Assembly: GCA_965247705.1 (NCBI GenBank)
Contig: CBDFHV010000085.1
Span: forward strand, 62,001 to 126,000
Length of the DNA: 64,000 nt
Origin: CBDFHV01 sp965247705
GTDB lineage: Bacteria > Pseudomonadota > Alphaproteobacteria > Rhodospirillales > CAMCUA01
Direction of reading: 5' to 3'
The translations under genes and the position numbers were made by a program. The notes under the pieces were generated by a model that saw nothing but the letters and a program-made list of their open reading frames with translations, did no database searches and was not told the DNA's origin. Numbering within the stretch: the stretch's first letter is position 1; every line of letters begins with the position of its first letter. Shown piece by piece: positions 34,268 through 42,936 of this stretch.

Positions 34268-36010
34268 CCCGCCTTATTCACCCAAGGGGCCTGAAATGAC
34301 TGGCGCGCGGCGGATTTTGACGTAAAATCAATGTGCTAGAAGGATTCACAACAAACCTCCGCCGTGCGCCATGGGTGAAACGCTATCTCTGTTCGGTTCC
34401 TCGTTCAACAAGTCCCTTCGCATCGAATCCCGACCCGAGCGGCTGACCGGGGAACCGGGGGCCGTGCTCTTGCGCGAGATCATGGAGCGCACCCGGATCA
34501 TCGAGTGGCTGACCGAGCGGTTGCACGATCCGCGCAAGGCCGATCGTGTCACCTATCCCCTGGCCGATCTGCTGCGCACGGTTCTGCTTCTCTTTGGCCA
34601 GGGTTGGCACGACCAAGACGACGCCGACGCGCTCCGCCATGATGCGGGCCTACGCCTGGCTGCAAGCGGTTCACGGGGTGTCACGCCGTTGTCCACCGAG
34701 GCGCACCTGGCCTCGCAACCCACGCTGTCGCGTCTGATCGCGCTTCTGAGCACGCCGGAGGCCCGCACTGTGCTCCATGAGGCGATCACCGAGCTCGCGG
34801 GGCGGCGGTTCCGGGGCCTGCGCGGCGGTCACCGGCAGCGATATCTGACCATCGACGTGGACAGCCTGCCGATCGAGGTCCACGGCCATCAACCCGGCTC
34901 GGCCTGGAACGGCCATTACCATCAGCGCATGTACCACCCTTTGGTGGCCAGCATCGCCGAAACCGGCGACCTTCTGGACGCTCGTTTACGGGAGGGCAAC
35001 GCCCACACCGCCGAGGGGGCGCTGGACTTCATCCTTGATCTCGTGGACCGAGCCGAAGAGACGCTGTGCCAAGTCGCTCTGGTGCGCATCGACGCTGGGT
35101 TCCCCAGCGATCCCCTGCTGTCGGGCCTGGAGCGTCGCGGGACGCCCTATGTTGCCCGATTGCGGACCAACAAGGTCCTGGACCGCATGGCTCAGCCCTG
35201 TCTTGGACGGCCGCCGGGACGGCCTCCGGCAGAGCCGCGGACGTGGTTCCACGAGATGACCTGCCGGGCGAAGTCGTGGTCGAAAGAGCGCCGAGTGGTC
35301 CTGGTGGTGTTGGAACGGCCAGACCAATTTCTGGTTGATCACTTCTGGCTGATCACCAGCCTTGATGCCGAGGCCGTGCCGGCGGCCGATCTCCTGGATC
35401 ACTACCGCCAGCGCGGCCGTGCCGAGGCCCACATGGGCGAACTCATGGACGTGATGGACCCGGCGCTGTCGTCCGCGTCGCGAAGGAAGCGTCATTACCG
35501 GGGGCGCTGCCTGCCGGAGCGCGAGAGCACGGTCGATGCCTTCGCTCACAACGAGGTCGTCCTGTTGCTCAACATCCTGGCCTATGAACTGGTTCATGCC
35601 GGGCGGTGCCTGATGGAGACTGCGACCGGCGAGGGGTGGAGCCTTCGCCGGTTCCGCGAGCGCGTTCTGCGCGCCGCCGCCCGGGTCGTCGTTTCCGGCC
35701 GACGCATCACCATGGTCATCGGGGAAACATTCGCCCGCTTCTGGCAACGGCTCTGGCCGCGCTTGGAACGCTTGCGATACGCCGACCCGTAACCCCGTCC
35801 AAGTCGGCCAGCTAGACTTCAAGCCACCGCCGGATCGCCGGTGGCGGTCCCGCTCGCCTCCACGGCGGCTTCTTCACGCCTTTCATGCCTCAAGTGGCTA
35901 TCGCACAGCTGGGGAAGCACCCGTGACTCGCCAGCCGCGAATGACCCTGCAACGAGACTCGCATCACATGCAGAAAAGTCTACGGCAAGGGGGTTGGTGA
36001 ATAAGCCGGG
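34268..36010 (+). mobile_element. IS1380-like insertion sequence A, copy 1
   Basis: 1743 bases. Terminal inverted repeats of 15 bases with one mismatch are CCCGCCTTATTCACC at 34268 and GGTGAATAAGCCGGG ending at 36010. One transposase gene lies inside. A second copy, inverted, lies at 42937-44668 with an identical transposase. The flanks (TTAC on one side, TTGA on the other) show no target duplication, which suggests recombination after insertion. Its right end truncates an SGNH-hydrolase gene. Confidence 0.88.
34371..35792 (+). CDS. IS1380-like family transposase (copy A1)
   Basis: 473-residue DDE transposase of the group-1 type. Visible blocks are SQPTLSRLIALL, YLTIDVDSLPIEVHGHQPGS (first Asp region), VRIDAGFPSDPLLSGLERRG and the C-terminal NEVVLLLNILAYELVHAGRC. 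Intact and identical in translation to the copy at 43155-44576, so transposition was recent and activity is possible. Confidence 0.92.
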   Translation: MGETLSLFGSSFNKSLRIESRPERLTGEPGAVLLREIMERTRIIEWLTERLHDPRKADRVTYPLADLLRTVLLLFGQGWHDQDDADALRHDAGLRLAASGSRGVTPLSTEAHLASQPTLSRLIALLSTPEARTVLHEAITELAGRRFRGLRGGHRQRYLTIDVDSLPIEVHGHQPGSAWNGHYHQRMYHPLVASIAETGDLLDARLREGNAHTAEGALDFILDLVDRAEETLCQVALVRIDAGFPSDPLLSGLERRGTPYVARLRTNKVLDRMAQPCLGRPPGRPPAEPRTWFHEMTCRAKSWSKERRVVLVVLERPDQFLVDHFWLITSLDAEAVPAADLLDHYRQRGRAEAHMGELMDVMDPALSSASRRKRHYRGRCLPERESTVDAFAHNEVVLLLNILAYELVHAGRCLMETATGEGWSLRRFRERVLRAAARVVVSGRRITMVIGETFARFWQRLWPRLERLRYADP

Positions 36011-36649
36011 TTGAGTCAGACCTTCCTCGCCGGTCTCGCCCAACATCCGGCTGGCGAGTATCCAGACCGTCGCCGCGAGTTGGCTGTTGCGAATCAGGAA
36101 GTTTGCGCCACCGGGCTTCAGGATTTCGCCATCGTTGACGAAGGCATGGAGCACGATATCGGTGGGCTCGAGAGCGATCAGTCGAGTCAGATACCGCTCC
36201 ACGTAGCGTTCGGCGTTGTAGTTGCCGATGCCGGCGTTAAGCACCGCGACCTGTTGGCCAGCGGCGGCAAACATTCTCTCCAGGCGCGCCGTCACCGTAT
36301 CCTGCTCGGCCACGCCCCAGCCCAGGGTCACGGAGCTGCCGAGGAAAAGGATGCGTCGATCCGCCTTGAGCGGAACCGAAACAGGTGGCCCGCGCAGCCC
36401 CATATTGTTAAATCGGATCTCCACCGATTGCAGCGTCGACGACGCGTTATTCACGTGCTCGTGGCCGAGAACCGGGTTGTCGCTGGGCAGCTTCAGTTCA
36501 CGGGCATAGCGCCACATCTCGATGTCGTAGCTCTGCATCGAGGTGTTGCTCAGACGCACCACACCTTCGCCGAGGCCGAGGGCAACCAGGAGCGATACGA
36601 GAAAAAGAGCGATCGAGGCAGCTATGGCGCGGAGACGGGATGTCGACAT
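36011..36649 (-). pseudogene. SGNH/GDSL hydrolase-family protein, 3' end removed by insertion sequence A1
   Basis: The N-terminal about 212 residues survive: a membrane anchor (IAASIALFLVSLLVALGLGE), block I with the nucleophile serine (RILFLGSSVTLGWG), block II (NAGIGNYN) and block III (HAFVNDGEIL). The native sequence ends around GETGEEGLTQP, where the IS terminal repeat begins. The open frame continues to 35819 with IS-derived residues. The C-terminal Asp-x-x-His block is missing, so it should be inactive. In related loci such proteins act with an MBOAT acyltransferase, as with the divergent gene at 36901. Confidence 0.82.
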
Positions 36650-36900
36650 GTGGGGCGTTCGCGCTGCCGGGAGATTCGTTCGGATATCGCCGGCAAGCCT
36701 TTAGCAGAACGACTAACCTTTCGCCACCCGCCTCCTTGGATTGGCCGCCCCGGCAAAAAGATCGCTCATGAAATCGAATTGTGGCATTGCCGGTCATTGG
36801 CTATATGGCAGCCCATCCTTGCCGTTCCTGCGGCAACGTTCCATCCTTGTCACTCGCGCCCGACCATCGGTGACTCGACCATTCCCGCCAAGGACCGTTG

Positions 36901-38259
36901 ATGCTATTTCATAGCTACGTATTTGCGATTTTTTTCTCATTATTCTTGATATTATTGCCTTTGTTCAATAATAAGGCTAGAATTTATTACGTTTATATAT
37001 CCAGTTATGTATTTTATGCTTGGTGGTACCCACCTTACTTGCTGGTCCTACTTGGCCTGACCCTTTATGCCCATGTCGCCACGACGGAGCGGGCACAGGC
37101 GGCCGTTCCCTTGGGCTGGCTGATCGGCGCTGGCCTGGTGCCCCTGGCGGTGTTCAAATATACCGGCTTCGCCCTTGAGAACCTGGCGACGATGTGGCCG
37201 GCAGCCCTGGGCTACGCGCCCCATTGGTTGCTTCCCCTGGGCATCTCGTTCGTGACTTTTACCGCGATCGCCTACGTCATCGACTGCCGAACCGGTGCCG
37301 CGCGTCGGGAGCCCAATTTCTGGCGGACGGCGCTGTTCATCGCCTACTTCCCGCAGTTGGTGGCGGGGCCCATCATGCGGGCGCGCGAGCTGATGCCGCA
37401 GCTCGATCGGATCCGACTGGAGATCCGGTCCCTCAGGCTGGCCCTTCTCCTGTTCTGCGTCGGCATCTTCAAAAAAGTCGTGGTGGCCGACCAGATCGCG
37501 CCGGTCGTGGATCGGATCTACGACGGGGATGTCCCCTTGACCGCCGTGCATTTCCTTCTCGCCTTCTATGGATTCACCGTCCAGATCTACTGTGACTTCA
37601 GTGGCTACACGGACATGGCCCTGGGCCTGGCGGCACTCCTCGGCGTGGCATTGCCCCTCAATTTTGATCGTCCCTACGCGGCCACGTCGGTTCGGGATTT
37701 CTGGCGCCGCTGGCACATGACATTGTCCCGCTGGCTGCGTGACTATCTTTATGTTCCCTTGGGCGGCAGTCGTGGCGGACTGGCCGGCACCGCGGCGGCG
37801 GCCGTGATCACCATGCTGCTGGGCGGGCTATGGCACGGCGCCTCGTGGACGTTCGTCGCCTGGGGGGCCCTGCACGGGATGGCGGTGGCCGTGGAGCACG
37901 TGGCCCATCGGATGGGCGTGGCGATCGAGCTGCCCCGGTGGATGGCTCGGCTTCTGGTGCTTCACTTCGTCGGCCTGGGGTGGATCTTGTTCCGAGCGAA
38001 CGGCTTCGAGCAGGTGATGGCGATGTTCCAATCCCTCGCCGTAGTCGGCGACGTCAATTTCCTGATCGCCGAACCACTGGTGCCGGTGCTGGTCGTGGCC
38101 GTATTCGCCTTGCACCGTTGGGACAACCTTTCACACGTTCACGCCGCCGCGAGCCGTTTGCCCTTGGCGGTTATTGTTCCCTTGTCGCTGGCTGTCATCC
38201 TGACCGGCATGGCGCTTTCGGTGAGCAACCCAAGCGCCTTTATCTACTTCGATTTCTGA
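36901..38259 (+). CDS. MBOAT family O-acyltransferase (AlgI-like)
   Basis: 452-residue polytopic membrane protein. MBOAT signatures are YFPQLVAGPIMRARELMPQL, IYCDFSGYTDMALGLAALLG, FDRPYAATSVRDFWRRWHMT and LGGLWHGASWTFVAWGALHG with the catalytic histidine. It moves acyl groups across the inner membrane onto a polysaccharide or other acceptor, usually with a periplasmic SGNH partner; the adjacent partner gene is truncated. I start at ATG 36901 after AAGGAC. The first 120 bases are only about 26% G+C by my count, far below the rest of the gene, which suggests a mosaic 5' end. Confidence 0.93.
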   Translation: MLFHSYVFAIFFSLFLILLPLFNNKARIYYVYISSYVFYAWWYPPYLLVLLGLTLYAHVATTERAQAAVPLGWLIGAGLVPLAVFKYTGFALENLATMWPAALGYAPHWLLPLGISFVTFTAIAYVIDCRTGAARREPNFWRTALFIAYFPQLVAGPIMRARELMPQLDRIRLEIRSLRLALLLFCVGIFKKVVVADQIAPVVDRIYDGDVPLTAVHFLLAFYGFTVQIYCDFSGYTDMALGLAALLGVALPLNFDRPYAATSVRDFWRRWHMTLSRWLRDYLYVPLGGSRGGLAGTAAAAVITMLLGGLWHGASWTFVAWGALHGMAVAVEHVAHRMGVAIELPRWMARLLVLHFVGLGWILFRANGFEQVMAMFQSLAVVGDVNFLIAEPLVPVLVVAVFALHRWDNLSHVHAAASRLPLAVIVPLSLAVILTGMALSVSNPSAFIYFDF

Positions 38260-38293
38260 ACGAACCCTGGCACGACGCCATGAACGGCAACCG

Positions 38294-40129
38294 TCAATCC
38301 AACTCGAAAGCATCCTTGTAGTCGCGCTTCAAAGCCGGGTCCTGGTCCTCCTTGCGCAGGACACAGTCACCGACGACCAGGAGTTCGATCTCGCTGCCCA
38401 TGAAGCAGCGGAAGGCGTCTTCCGGCGTGCATACGATGGGCTCGCCGCGCACGTTGAAGCTTGTGTTGACGATGACGGGACAGCCCGTGAGCGCCTTGAA
38501 TCGGGAGATCAGCGCGTGGTAGCGCGGGTTGGTGTCGGCGTGAACGGTCTGTACCCGCGCCGAATAATCCACGTGGGTCACGGCGGGGATCTCCGAGCGG
38601 GGCACGTTGAGCTTGTCGATGCCGAAAAGGGCCTGTTCCGCTTCGGTCATGGCGCGGCGGCGGTCCTTCACCACGTCGGCCACCAGCAGCATGTAGGGAC
38701 TGTCGCCATCCAACTCGAACCACGCGGCCACGTCTTCGCGCATCACCGACGGCGCGAAGGGCCGGAAGGATTCCCGGTATTTCACCTTCAGATTGAGCAT
38801 CTTCTGCATCTCTGGCGAGCGGGCGTCGCCGAGGATCGATCGACCGCCCAGCGCCCGCGGCCCGAATTCCATCCGTCCCTGGAACCAGCCCACCGCCTGG
38901 CCCTCGGCCAGCGCTTGCGCGGTCGCCTCGATCATCGCGCTTTCGTCTGTCGTCTCGAAATGGGCCCCTTCTTCGGTCAGGCGGCGGGTGATTTCATTGG
39001 TCGAGAATTCGGGCCCCAGGTAGGATCCCGACATGCCGTCGCCGCGAGCATTCGTGGTTCGCGGCTGGCCCTGGAACAGATGGTAGGCGCAGAGCGCCGA
39101 CCCCACGGCGCCGCCCGCGTCACCGGCGGCCGGCTGAATCCAGATGTTCTTGAAGCTGCCGTCGCGCAGGACCTTGCCGTTGGCGACGCAGTTGAGCGCC
39201 ACGCCCCCGGCCAGGCACAGGTTGGCCTGCCCGGTCTCCTTGGCCAACGACCGGGTCAGGCGCAGCACCACCTCCTCGGTCACCGCCTGGATCGAGGCCG
39301 CCAGGTCCATATGGCGCTGGGTGAGCAGTTCGTCGGCGCCTCGCGGCGGGCCGCCGAAGAGCGCATCGAAGGCGCTGTTGGTCATGGTCAGCCCGGTGCA
39401 GTAGTTGAAGAACTTCTGGTCCAGGCGGAAGGTGCCGTCTTCCTTCAGGTCCATGACATTGTCGATGATCAGGGACTTGAACCGGGGCTCCCCATAGGGG
39501 GCCAGGCCCATCACCTTGTATTCGCCCGAATTCACCTTGAAGCCGGTGTAGTAGGTCAAGGCGGAATAGAGCAGCCCCAGGGAATGGGGAAAATGGATCT
39601 CCTTGATCACCTCCAGTTTGTCGCCCGAGCCCAAGGCCACCGACGTGGTCGCCCATTCGCCCACCCCGTCCATGGTCAGGACGACCGCTTCCTCGAACGG
39701 CGACGGGAAGAACGCCGACGCGGCGTGGCTCTGGTGGTGTTCGGCGAACAACAGGCGGGTCTTCCAGTCGAAACCGGGGTCGAAGCGTTCGAATTCCTTG
39801 CGCAGAAGGGTTTTCTGGAACAGCTTTTCCCGCAACCACAGGGGAATTGCCATTTTGAACGACTGAAAGCCCCGGGGCGCGAAGGCCAGGTAGGTCTCCA
39901 GCAACCGTTCGAACTTGAGGAACGGCTTGTCGTAGAAGGCGACGAAGTCCACGTCGGAAAGGCCGATGCCGGCCGATCCCAGGCAGTACTCGATGGCGCG
40001 GCTGGGAAAGCCGGCGTCGTGCTTCTTGCGGGTGAACCGTTCCTCCTGGGCCGCCGCCGTGATCGCGCCGTCCTCGACCAGGGCCGCCGCGCTGTCGTGA
40101 TAGAACGCCGAAATGCCGACGATTTTCAC
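38294..40129 (-). CDS. Carbamoyltransferase (NodU/CmcH/TobZ family)
   Basis: 611 residues from GTG 40129 (VKIVGISAFYHDSAAALVED). The N-terminal HSP70-like half has the metal-binding histidines in LLFAEHHQSHAASAFFPSP and the nucleotide motif VVLTMDGVGEWAT. The C-terminal YrdC-like half carries FQGRMEFGPRALGGRSILGD and GCPVIVNTSFNVRGEPIVCT. The enzyme makes carbamoyl-adenylate from carbamoyl phosphate and ATP and transfers the carbamoyl group to a hydroxyl, here probably on a surface glycan. Next to it are a DUF5989 gene and sxtJ, a trio seen in many polysaccharide clusters. Confidence 0.94.
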   Translation of the reverse strand: MKIVGISAFYHDSAAALVEDGAITAAAQEERFTRKKHDAGFPSRAIEYCLGSAGIGLSDVDFVAFYDKPFLKFERLLETYLAFAPRGFQSFKMAIPLWLREKLFQKTLLRKEFERFDPGFDWKTRLLFAEHHQSHAASAFFPSPFEEAVVLTMDGVGEWATTSVALGSGDKLEVIKEIHFPHSLGLLYSALTYYTGFKVNSGEYKVMGLAPYGEPRFKSLIIDNVMDLKEDGTFRLDQKFFNYCTGLTMTNSAFDALFGGPPRGADELLTQRHMDLAASIQAVTEEVVLRLTRSLAKETGQANLCLAGGVALNCVANGKVLRDGSFKNIWIQPAAGDAGGAVGSALCAYHLFQGQPRTTNARGDGMSGSYLGPEFSTNEITRRLTEEGAHFETTDESAMIEATAQALAEGQAVGWFQGRMEFGPRALGGRSILGDARSPEMQKMLNLKVKYRESFRPFAPSVMREDVAAWFELDGDSPYMLLVADVVKDRRRAMTEAEQALFGIDKLNVPRSEIPAVTHVDYSARVQTVHADTNPRYHALISRFKALTGCPVIVNTSFNVRGEPIVCTPEDAFRCFMGSEIELLVVGDCVLRKEDQDPALKRDYKDAFELD

Positions 40130-40142
40130 GGTGTCTCGACGC

Positions 40143-40292
40143 TCAGAAGATGGTGTAGATGAAAGGCGCCACCGCCGAGCCCTGGCTGAGCACCACCAGA
40201 CCGCCAAAAACCGCCATCATGACGATGATGGGCAGCAGCCAGTACTTCTTGCGCGCCCGCATGAATGCCCACAGCTCGGAAATGAAATCCAT
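40143..40292 (-). CDS. DUF5989 family small membrane protein
   Basis: 49 residues: MDFISELWAFMRARKKYWLL, then a single hydrophobic helix (PIIVMMAVFGGLVVLSQG) and a short end VAPFIYTIF. This is the conserved mini-protein found between NodU-type carbamoyltransferase and SxtJ genes. The helix would sit in the inner membrane with a basic cytoplasmic N-terminus. It starts at ATG 40292 and ends 13 bases before the carbamoyltransferase start. Its role is unknown; a membrane anchor for the carbamoyltransferase is a reasonable guess. Confidence 0.85.
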   Translation of the reverse strand: MDFISELWAFMRARKKYWLLPIIVMMAVFGGLVVLSQGSAVAPFIYTIF

Positions 40293-40322
40293 CGAACTTC
40301 CCTCAAAACTGGCGAATTTCCC

Positions 40323-40742
40323 TCAGAACTGCTGGCGCATGGTCTCAGGCGTGGGCCCCGGTGGCGAACGCTCGATCCAGTAGGTGCGGGCCTTCGGGTC
40401 GAAGGCGCGATTCAGCGGATCCTTGCCCACCAGACGCATCACCAAGGCGATGGGGGTCACCGTACCATAGAACAGAAATCCCATGACGACCGGGTTGACG
40501 ATCCGGTGCAGAAGCATCCCAAACCGGAACCACAACCGGTTGAGGGGCGCCAAAGCCCTCGGCGCCACCAGGGCGGTTAACAGAAACAGGCCGGCAATGG
40601 CGACGAAATAGGGCCACAGAGTCCCGTCTCGCCAGCCGTTGAGGATCGCGAGTATGGCGAAGAACCCACAGAACACGAACCCGAAAGACCGGTTGGATCC
40701 ACCCTCTGCGGGGGCATGGGTTCGTTTCAGGTCTTCGTGCAT
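40323..40742 (-). CDS. SxtJ family membrane protein
   Basis: 139 residues with hydrophobic segments FGFVFCGFFAILAILNGW, WPYFVAIAGLFLLTALVAPR and VMGFLFYGTVTPIALVMRLV, ending with the typical DPLNRAFDPKARTYWIER. This matches the SxtJ group, first named in saxitoxin clusters but widespread beside carbamoyltransferases. First gene of the minus-strand trio (sxtJ, DUF5989, carbamoyltransferase). Insertion sequence B1 lies only about 17 bases upstream of its start, so the native promoter has probably been displaced. Confidence 0.88.
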   Translation of the reverse strand: MHEDLKRTHAPAEGGSNRSFGFVFCGFFAILAILNGWRDGTLWPYFVAIAGLFLLTALVAPRALAPLNRLWFRFGMLLHRIVNPVVMGFLFYGTVTPIALVMRLVGKDPLNRAFDPKARTYWIERSPPGPTPETMRQQF

Positions 40743-40762
40743 CGGTACAAGGTTCCTACTAG

Positions 40763-42361
40763 CCCGAATTATTCACGGCGCTGATTGAAAATGCTGGTGA
40801 GCGTAGATTAACCTGTTGAAATGCCGTATGATTTTGGTGTCAAGACAAGATCACATGGCAACAGAACAACCCACGGCTCACCATGAACGAGATTACCCCC
40901 TATCTCCCTGGTTTGTCACCCGTTGGAGGCAAGCCGCTTTGCGCCCGCTTCGACGGCGGACGGCTGTCGTCGGACGGCGGGGTGTTGTTGTTGGGCGAGA
41001 TCGACAGGCGGCTCGGCATCGCCGACGTGCTCGCTTCCTGCGTCACCGACGTGCGCGACCCGGCGAGCACGACCCACGCTTACGTAGACATGATCCGGGC
41101 GCGCCTGTTCGCTATTGCCTGCGGGTATGAGGATTGCGACGACCTCGACGTTCTGCGTTTCGATCCGGCGTTCAAGCTGGCCTGTGGCCGTTTGTCCGAG
41201 AGCGGCGACGACCTGATGAGCCAACCGACCCTGTCGCGCCTCGAGAACGCGCCGTCATGGCGCGCGCTCGGGCGCATGGGGCTGTCGATGATCGATCTGT
41301 TTTGCGCCAGCTTCAAGCGCGTTCCGGCGCGCATCGTTCTCGATATCGACGACACCGACGACGCCGTTCACGGCGGCCAGCAGCTGGCGCTGTTCAACGC
41401 CCATTACGACGACTATTGCTTCCAACCCATCCATATCTTCGAGGCGGCCACCGGCAAGCCGGTGATGTCACTGCTGCGTCCCGGCAAGCGGCCCTCCGGC
41501 GACGAGGCGGCGCGGATCCTGAGACACGTCATCGGCCGCATCCGCCGCAACTGGCCACGGGTCGAGATCACCGTGCGGGGCGATGGCCACTACGCCACGC
41601 CGGAGGCCATGGAATTCCTCGAACGTCAGGGCTGCGGCTACATCTTCGGGCTTTCCGGCAACGCCCGGCTGAACAGGATCGGCCAGCCGTGGTGCGAGGA
41701 CGCCGCCGTGCGCCGGGCGGGGCAGGGAAAGGATAAGGTGCGCCGCTTCTTCCACACCGGCTACCAGGCCAAAAGCTGGTCACGGCAACGCTCGGTCATC
41801 GCCCGCGTGGAAGCTACCGCCAAGGGCTGTGACGTCCGCTTCGTCGTCACCAACCTGAGCGGCCGCGCCAAGGCGCTCTACGAGAAGGTCTACTGCGCCC
41901 GCGGGCGGATGGAAAACATGATCAAGGACCACAAGCTCTACACCAAGTCCGACCGCACGTCGTGCCACCGTTGGGAGGCCAACCAGTTCCGCCTCTTCCT
42001 GCATACCGGCGCCTACTGGCTGCTGCATCAGCTTCGCCAAGCGGCGCCTCGGAAATCGCTGTGGCGAACGGCCACCTTCGAAACCCTGCGCCGGGCGTTT
42101 CTCAAAATCGCCGTCCGCGTCGAGGAGCTCAAGTCGCGCCTCAGGATCGCCCTGCCTTCGGCCTATCCCTATCAGCCGGCCATGATCGCCATCGCCGGGC
42201 GCATCACCGCCCAAGGGCCCTGAACCAAGCGGCAGGTGCCGCCGGACGAGCCCCGAACAACAACCTCCAACCTCTCCGACAATCCGTCTCAAAAATCGCC
42301 GTCAACCCGGTCGCTACCGCTCGTCCCGCTGAAATCCGATGGCCGTCATGAATAATTGGGG
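40763..42361 (+). mobile_element. IS1380-family insertion sequence B, copy 1
   Basis: 1599 bases, flanked by CTAG on both sides (40759-40762 and 42362-42365) as a 4-base target duplication. Its ends are inverted repeats: CCCGAATTATTCACGGC at the left, CCCCAATTATTCATGACGG read inward at the right. Copy 2 at 58840-60438 has the same length and also CTAG flanks. Confidence 0.93.
40883..42223 (+). CDS. IS1380 family transposase (copy B1)
   Basis: 446-residue DDE transposase starting MNEITPYLPGLSPVGGKPL. Blocks include LSSDGGVLLLGEIDRRLGI, SQPTLSRLENAPSWR, RIVLDIDDTDDAVHGGQQLA (catalytic Asp region), ITVRGDGHYATPEAMEF and YCARGRMENMIKDHKLYTKS (Glu region). It differs from the copy at 58978-60318 by two silent changes that I could find. 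Intact and probably functional. Confidence 0.95.
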   Translation: MNEITPYLPGLSPVGGKPLCARFDGGRLSSDGGVLLLGEIDRRLGIADVLASCVTDVRDPASTTHAYVDMIRARLFAIACGYEDCDDLDVLRFDPAFKLACGRLSESGDDLMSQPTLSRLENAPSWRALGRMGLSMIDLFCASFKRVPARIVLDIDDTDDAVHGGQQLALFNAHYDDYCFQPIHIFEAATGKPVMSLLRPGKRPSGDEAARILRHVIGRIRRNWPRVEITVRGDGHYATPEAMEFLERQGCGYIFGLSGNARLNRIGQPWCEDAAVRRAGQGKDKVRRFFHTGYQAKSWSRQRSVIARVEATAKGCDVRFVVTNLSGRAKALYEKVYCARGRMENMIKDHKLYTKSDRTSCHRWEANQFRLFLHTGAYWLLHQLRQAAPRKSLWRTATFETLRRAFLKIAVRVEELKSRLRIALPSAYPYQPAMIAIAGRITAQGP

Positions 42362-42365
42362 CTAG

Positions 42366-42694
42366 TGTTCCGATCGAGACATTTCGTTCCCATTAAATCT
42401 ACGCAAACTGCGACCTTCACCCCCGGGCTCAGGAACCAAATGTTAGAATCGCAACACTAGCCTACAGTATCCTGAGTATCCTGCTTAGCACCGGGGATTT
42501 CGGGACACAAGGCGACACCGGCGGCAGAATTTCTGTCCCAATGCTGGCATTGGCGGCACCAGGCTCAATGTTCAATTGCGTCGCATGCCATACTGAGTCA
42601 GGATTGTTGAATTGGACGGGTGCGAATTGAAATCACTGATAACAATTTCAGTTCAAATCGCTTCCAAAGATTCCTCGGGGGAGGAGGGGGGGAT
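42366..42694. other. Intergenic stretch, no gene recognised
   Basis: Between insertion sequence B1 and a small A+T-rich frame. I see no recognisable coding sequence, RNA gene or terminator. The base composition is lower in G+C than the surroundings. Confidence 0.5.
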
Positions 42695-42829
42695 ATGAAT
42701 AGTAACACCTTAATGAAAATTTTCGCAATATTATTACTAAATATCTTTATTATTGAATTATTTTCGATTATAAATATATGGTTTGGGTTTTATTTATCCC
42801 AAATACAGGATAGATTTATTCATCGATAA
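42695..42829 (+). CDS. Small single-pass membrane protein, A+T-rich, unrecognised
   Basis: 44 codons from ATG 42695 behind a very strong purine tract, GGGGGAGGAGGGGGGG. The product is one hydrophobic helix (IFAILLLNIFIIELFSIINI) with a polar end QIQDRFIHR. Its codons are A+T-rich, like the 5' end of the MBOAT gene at 36901 and unlike the rest of the window. I do not recognise a family. It may be a fragment of a foreign gene between two insertion sequences. Confidence 0.4.
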   Translation: MNSNTLMKIFAILLLNIFIIELFSIINIWFGFYLSQIQDRFIHR

Positions 42830-42936
42830 ACATTTTTCTCGCATTAATGATCAGTATAAAGAAGGTTTTTGTCGCGGAATCATGATCCTTTACTAGGGTG
42901 GGATTTTCGGCCGCATAGCCGACAATCAGCCGTCAA

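Noticed and set aside
38516..40162. A 548-codon plus-strand frame opposite the carbamoyltransferase
   Set aside because: The minus-strand frame has all carbamoyltransferase motifs; the opposite frame has no recognisable domain.
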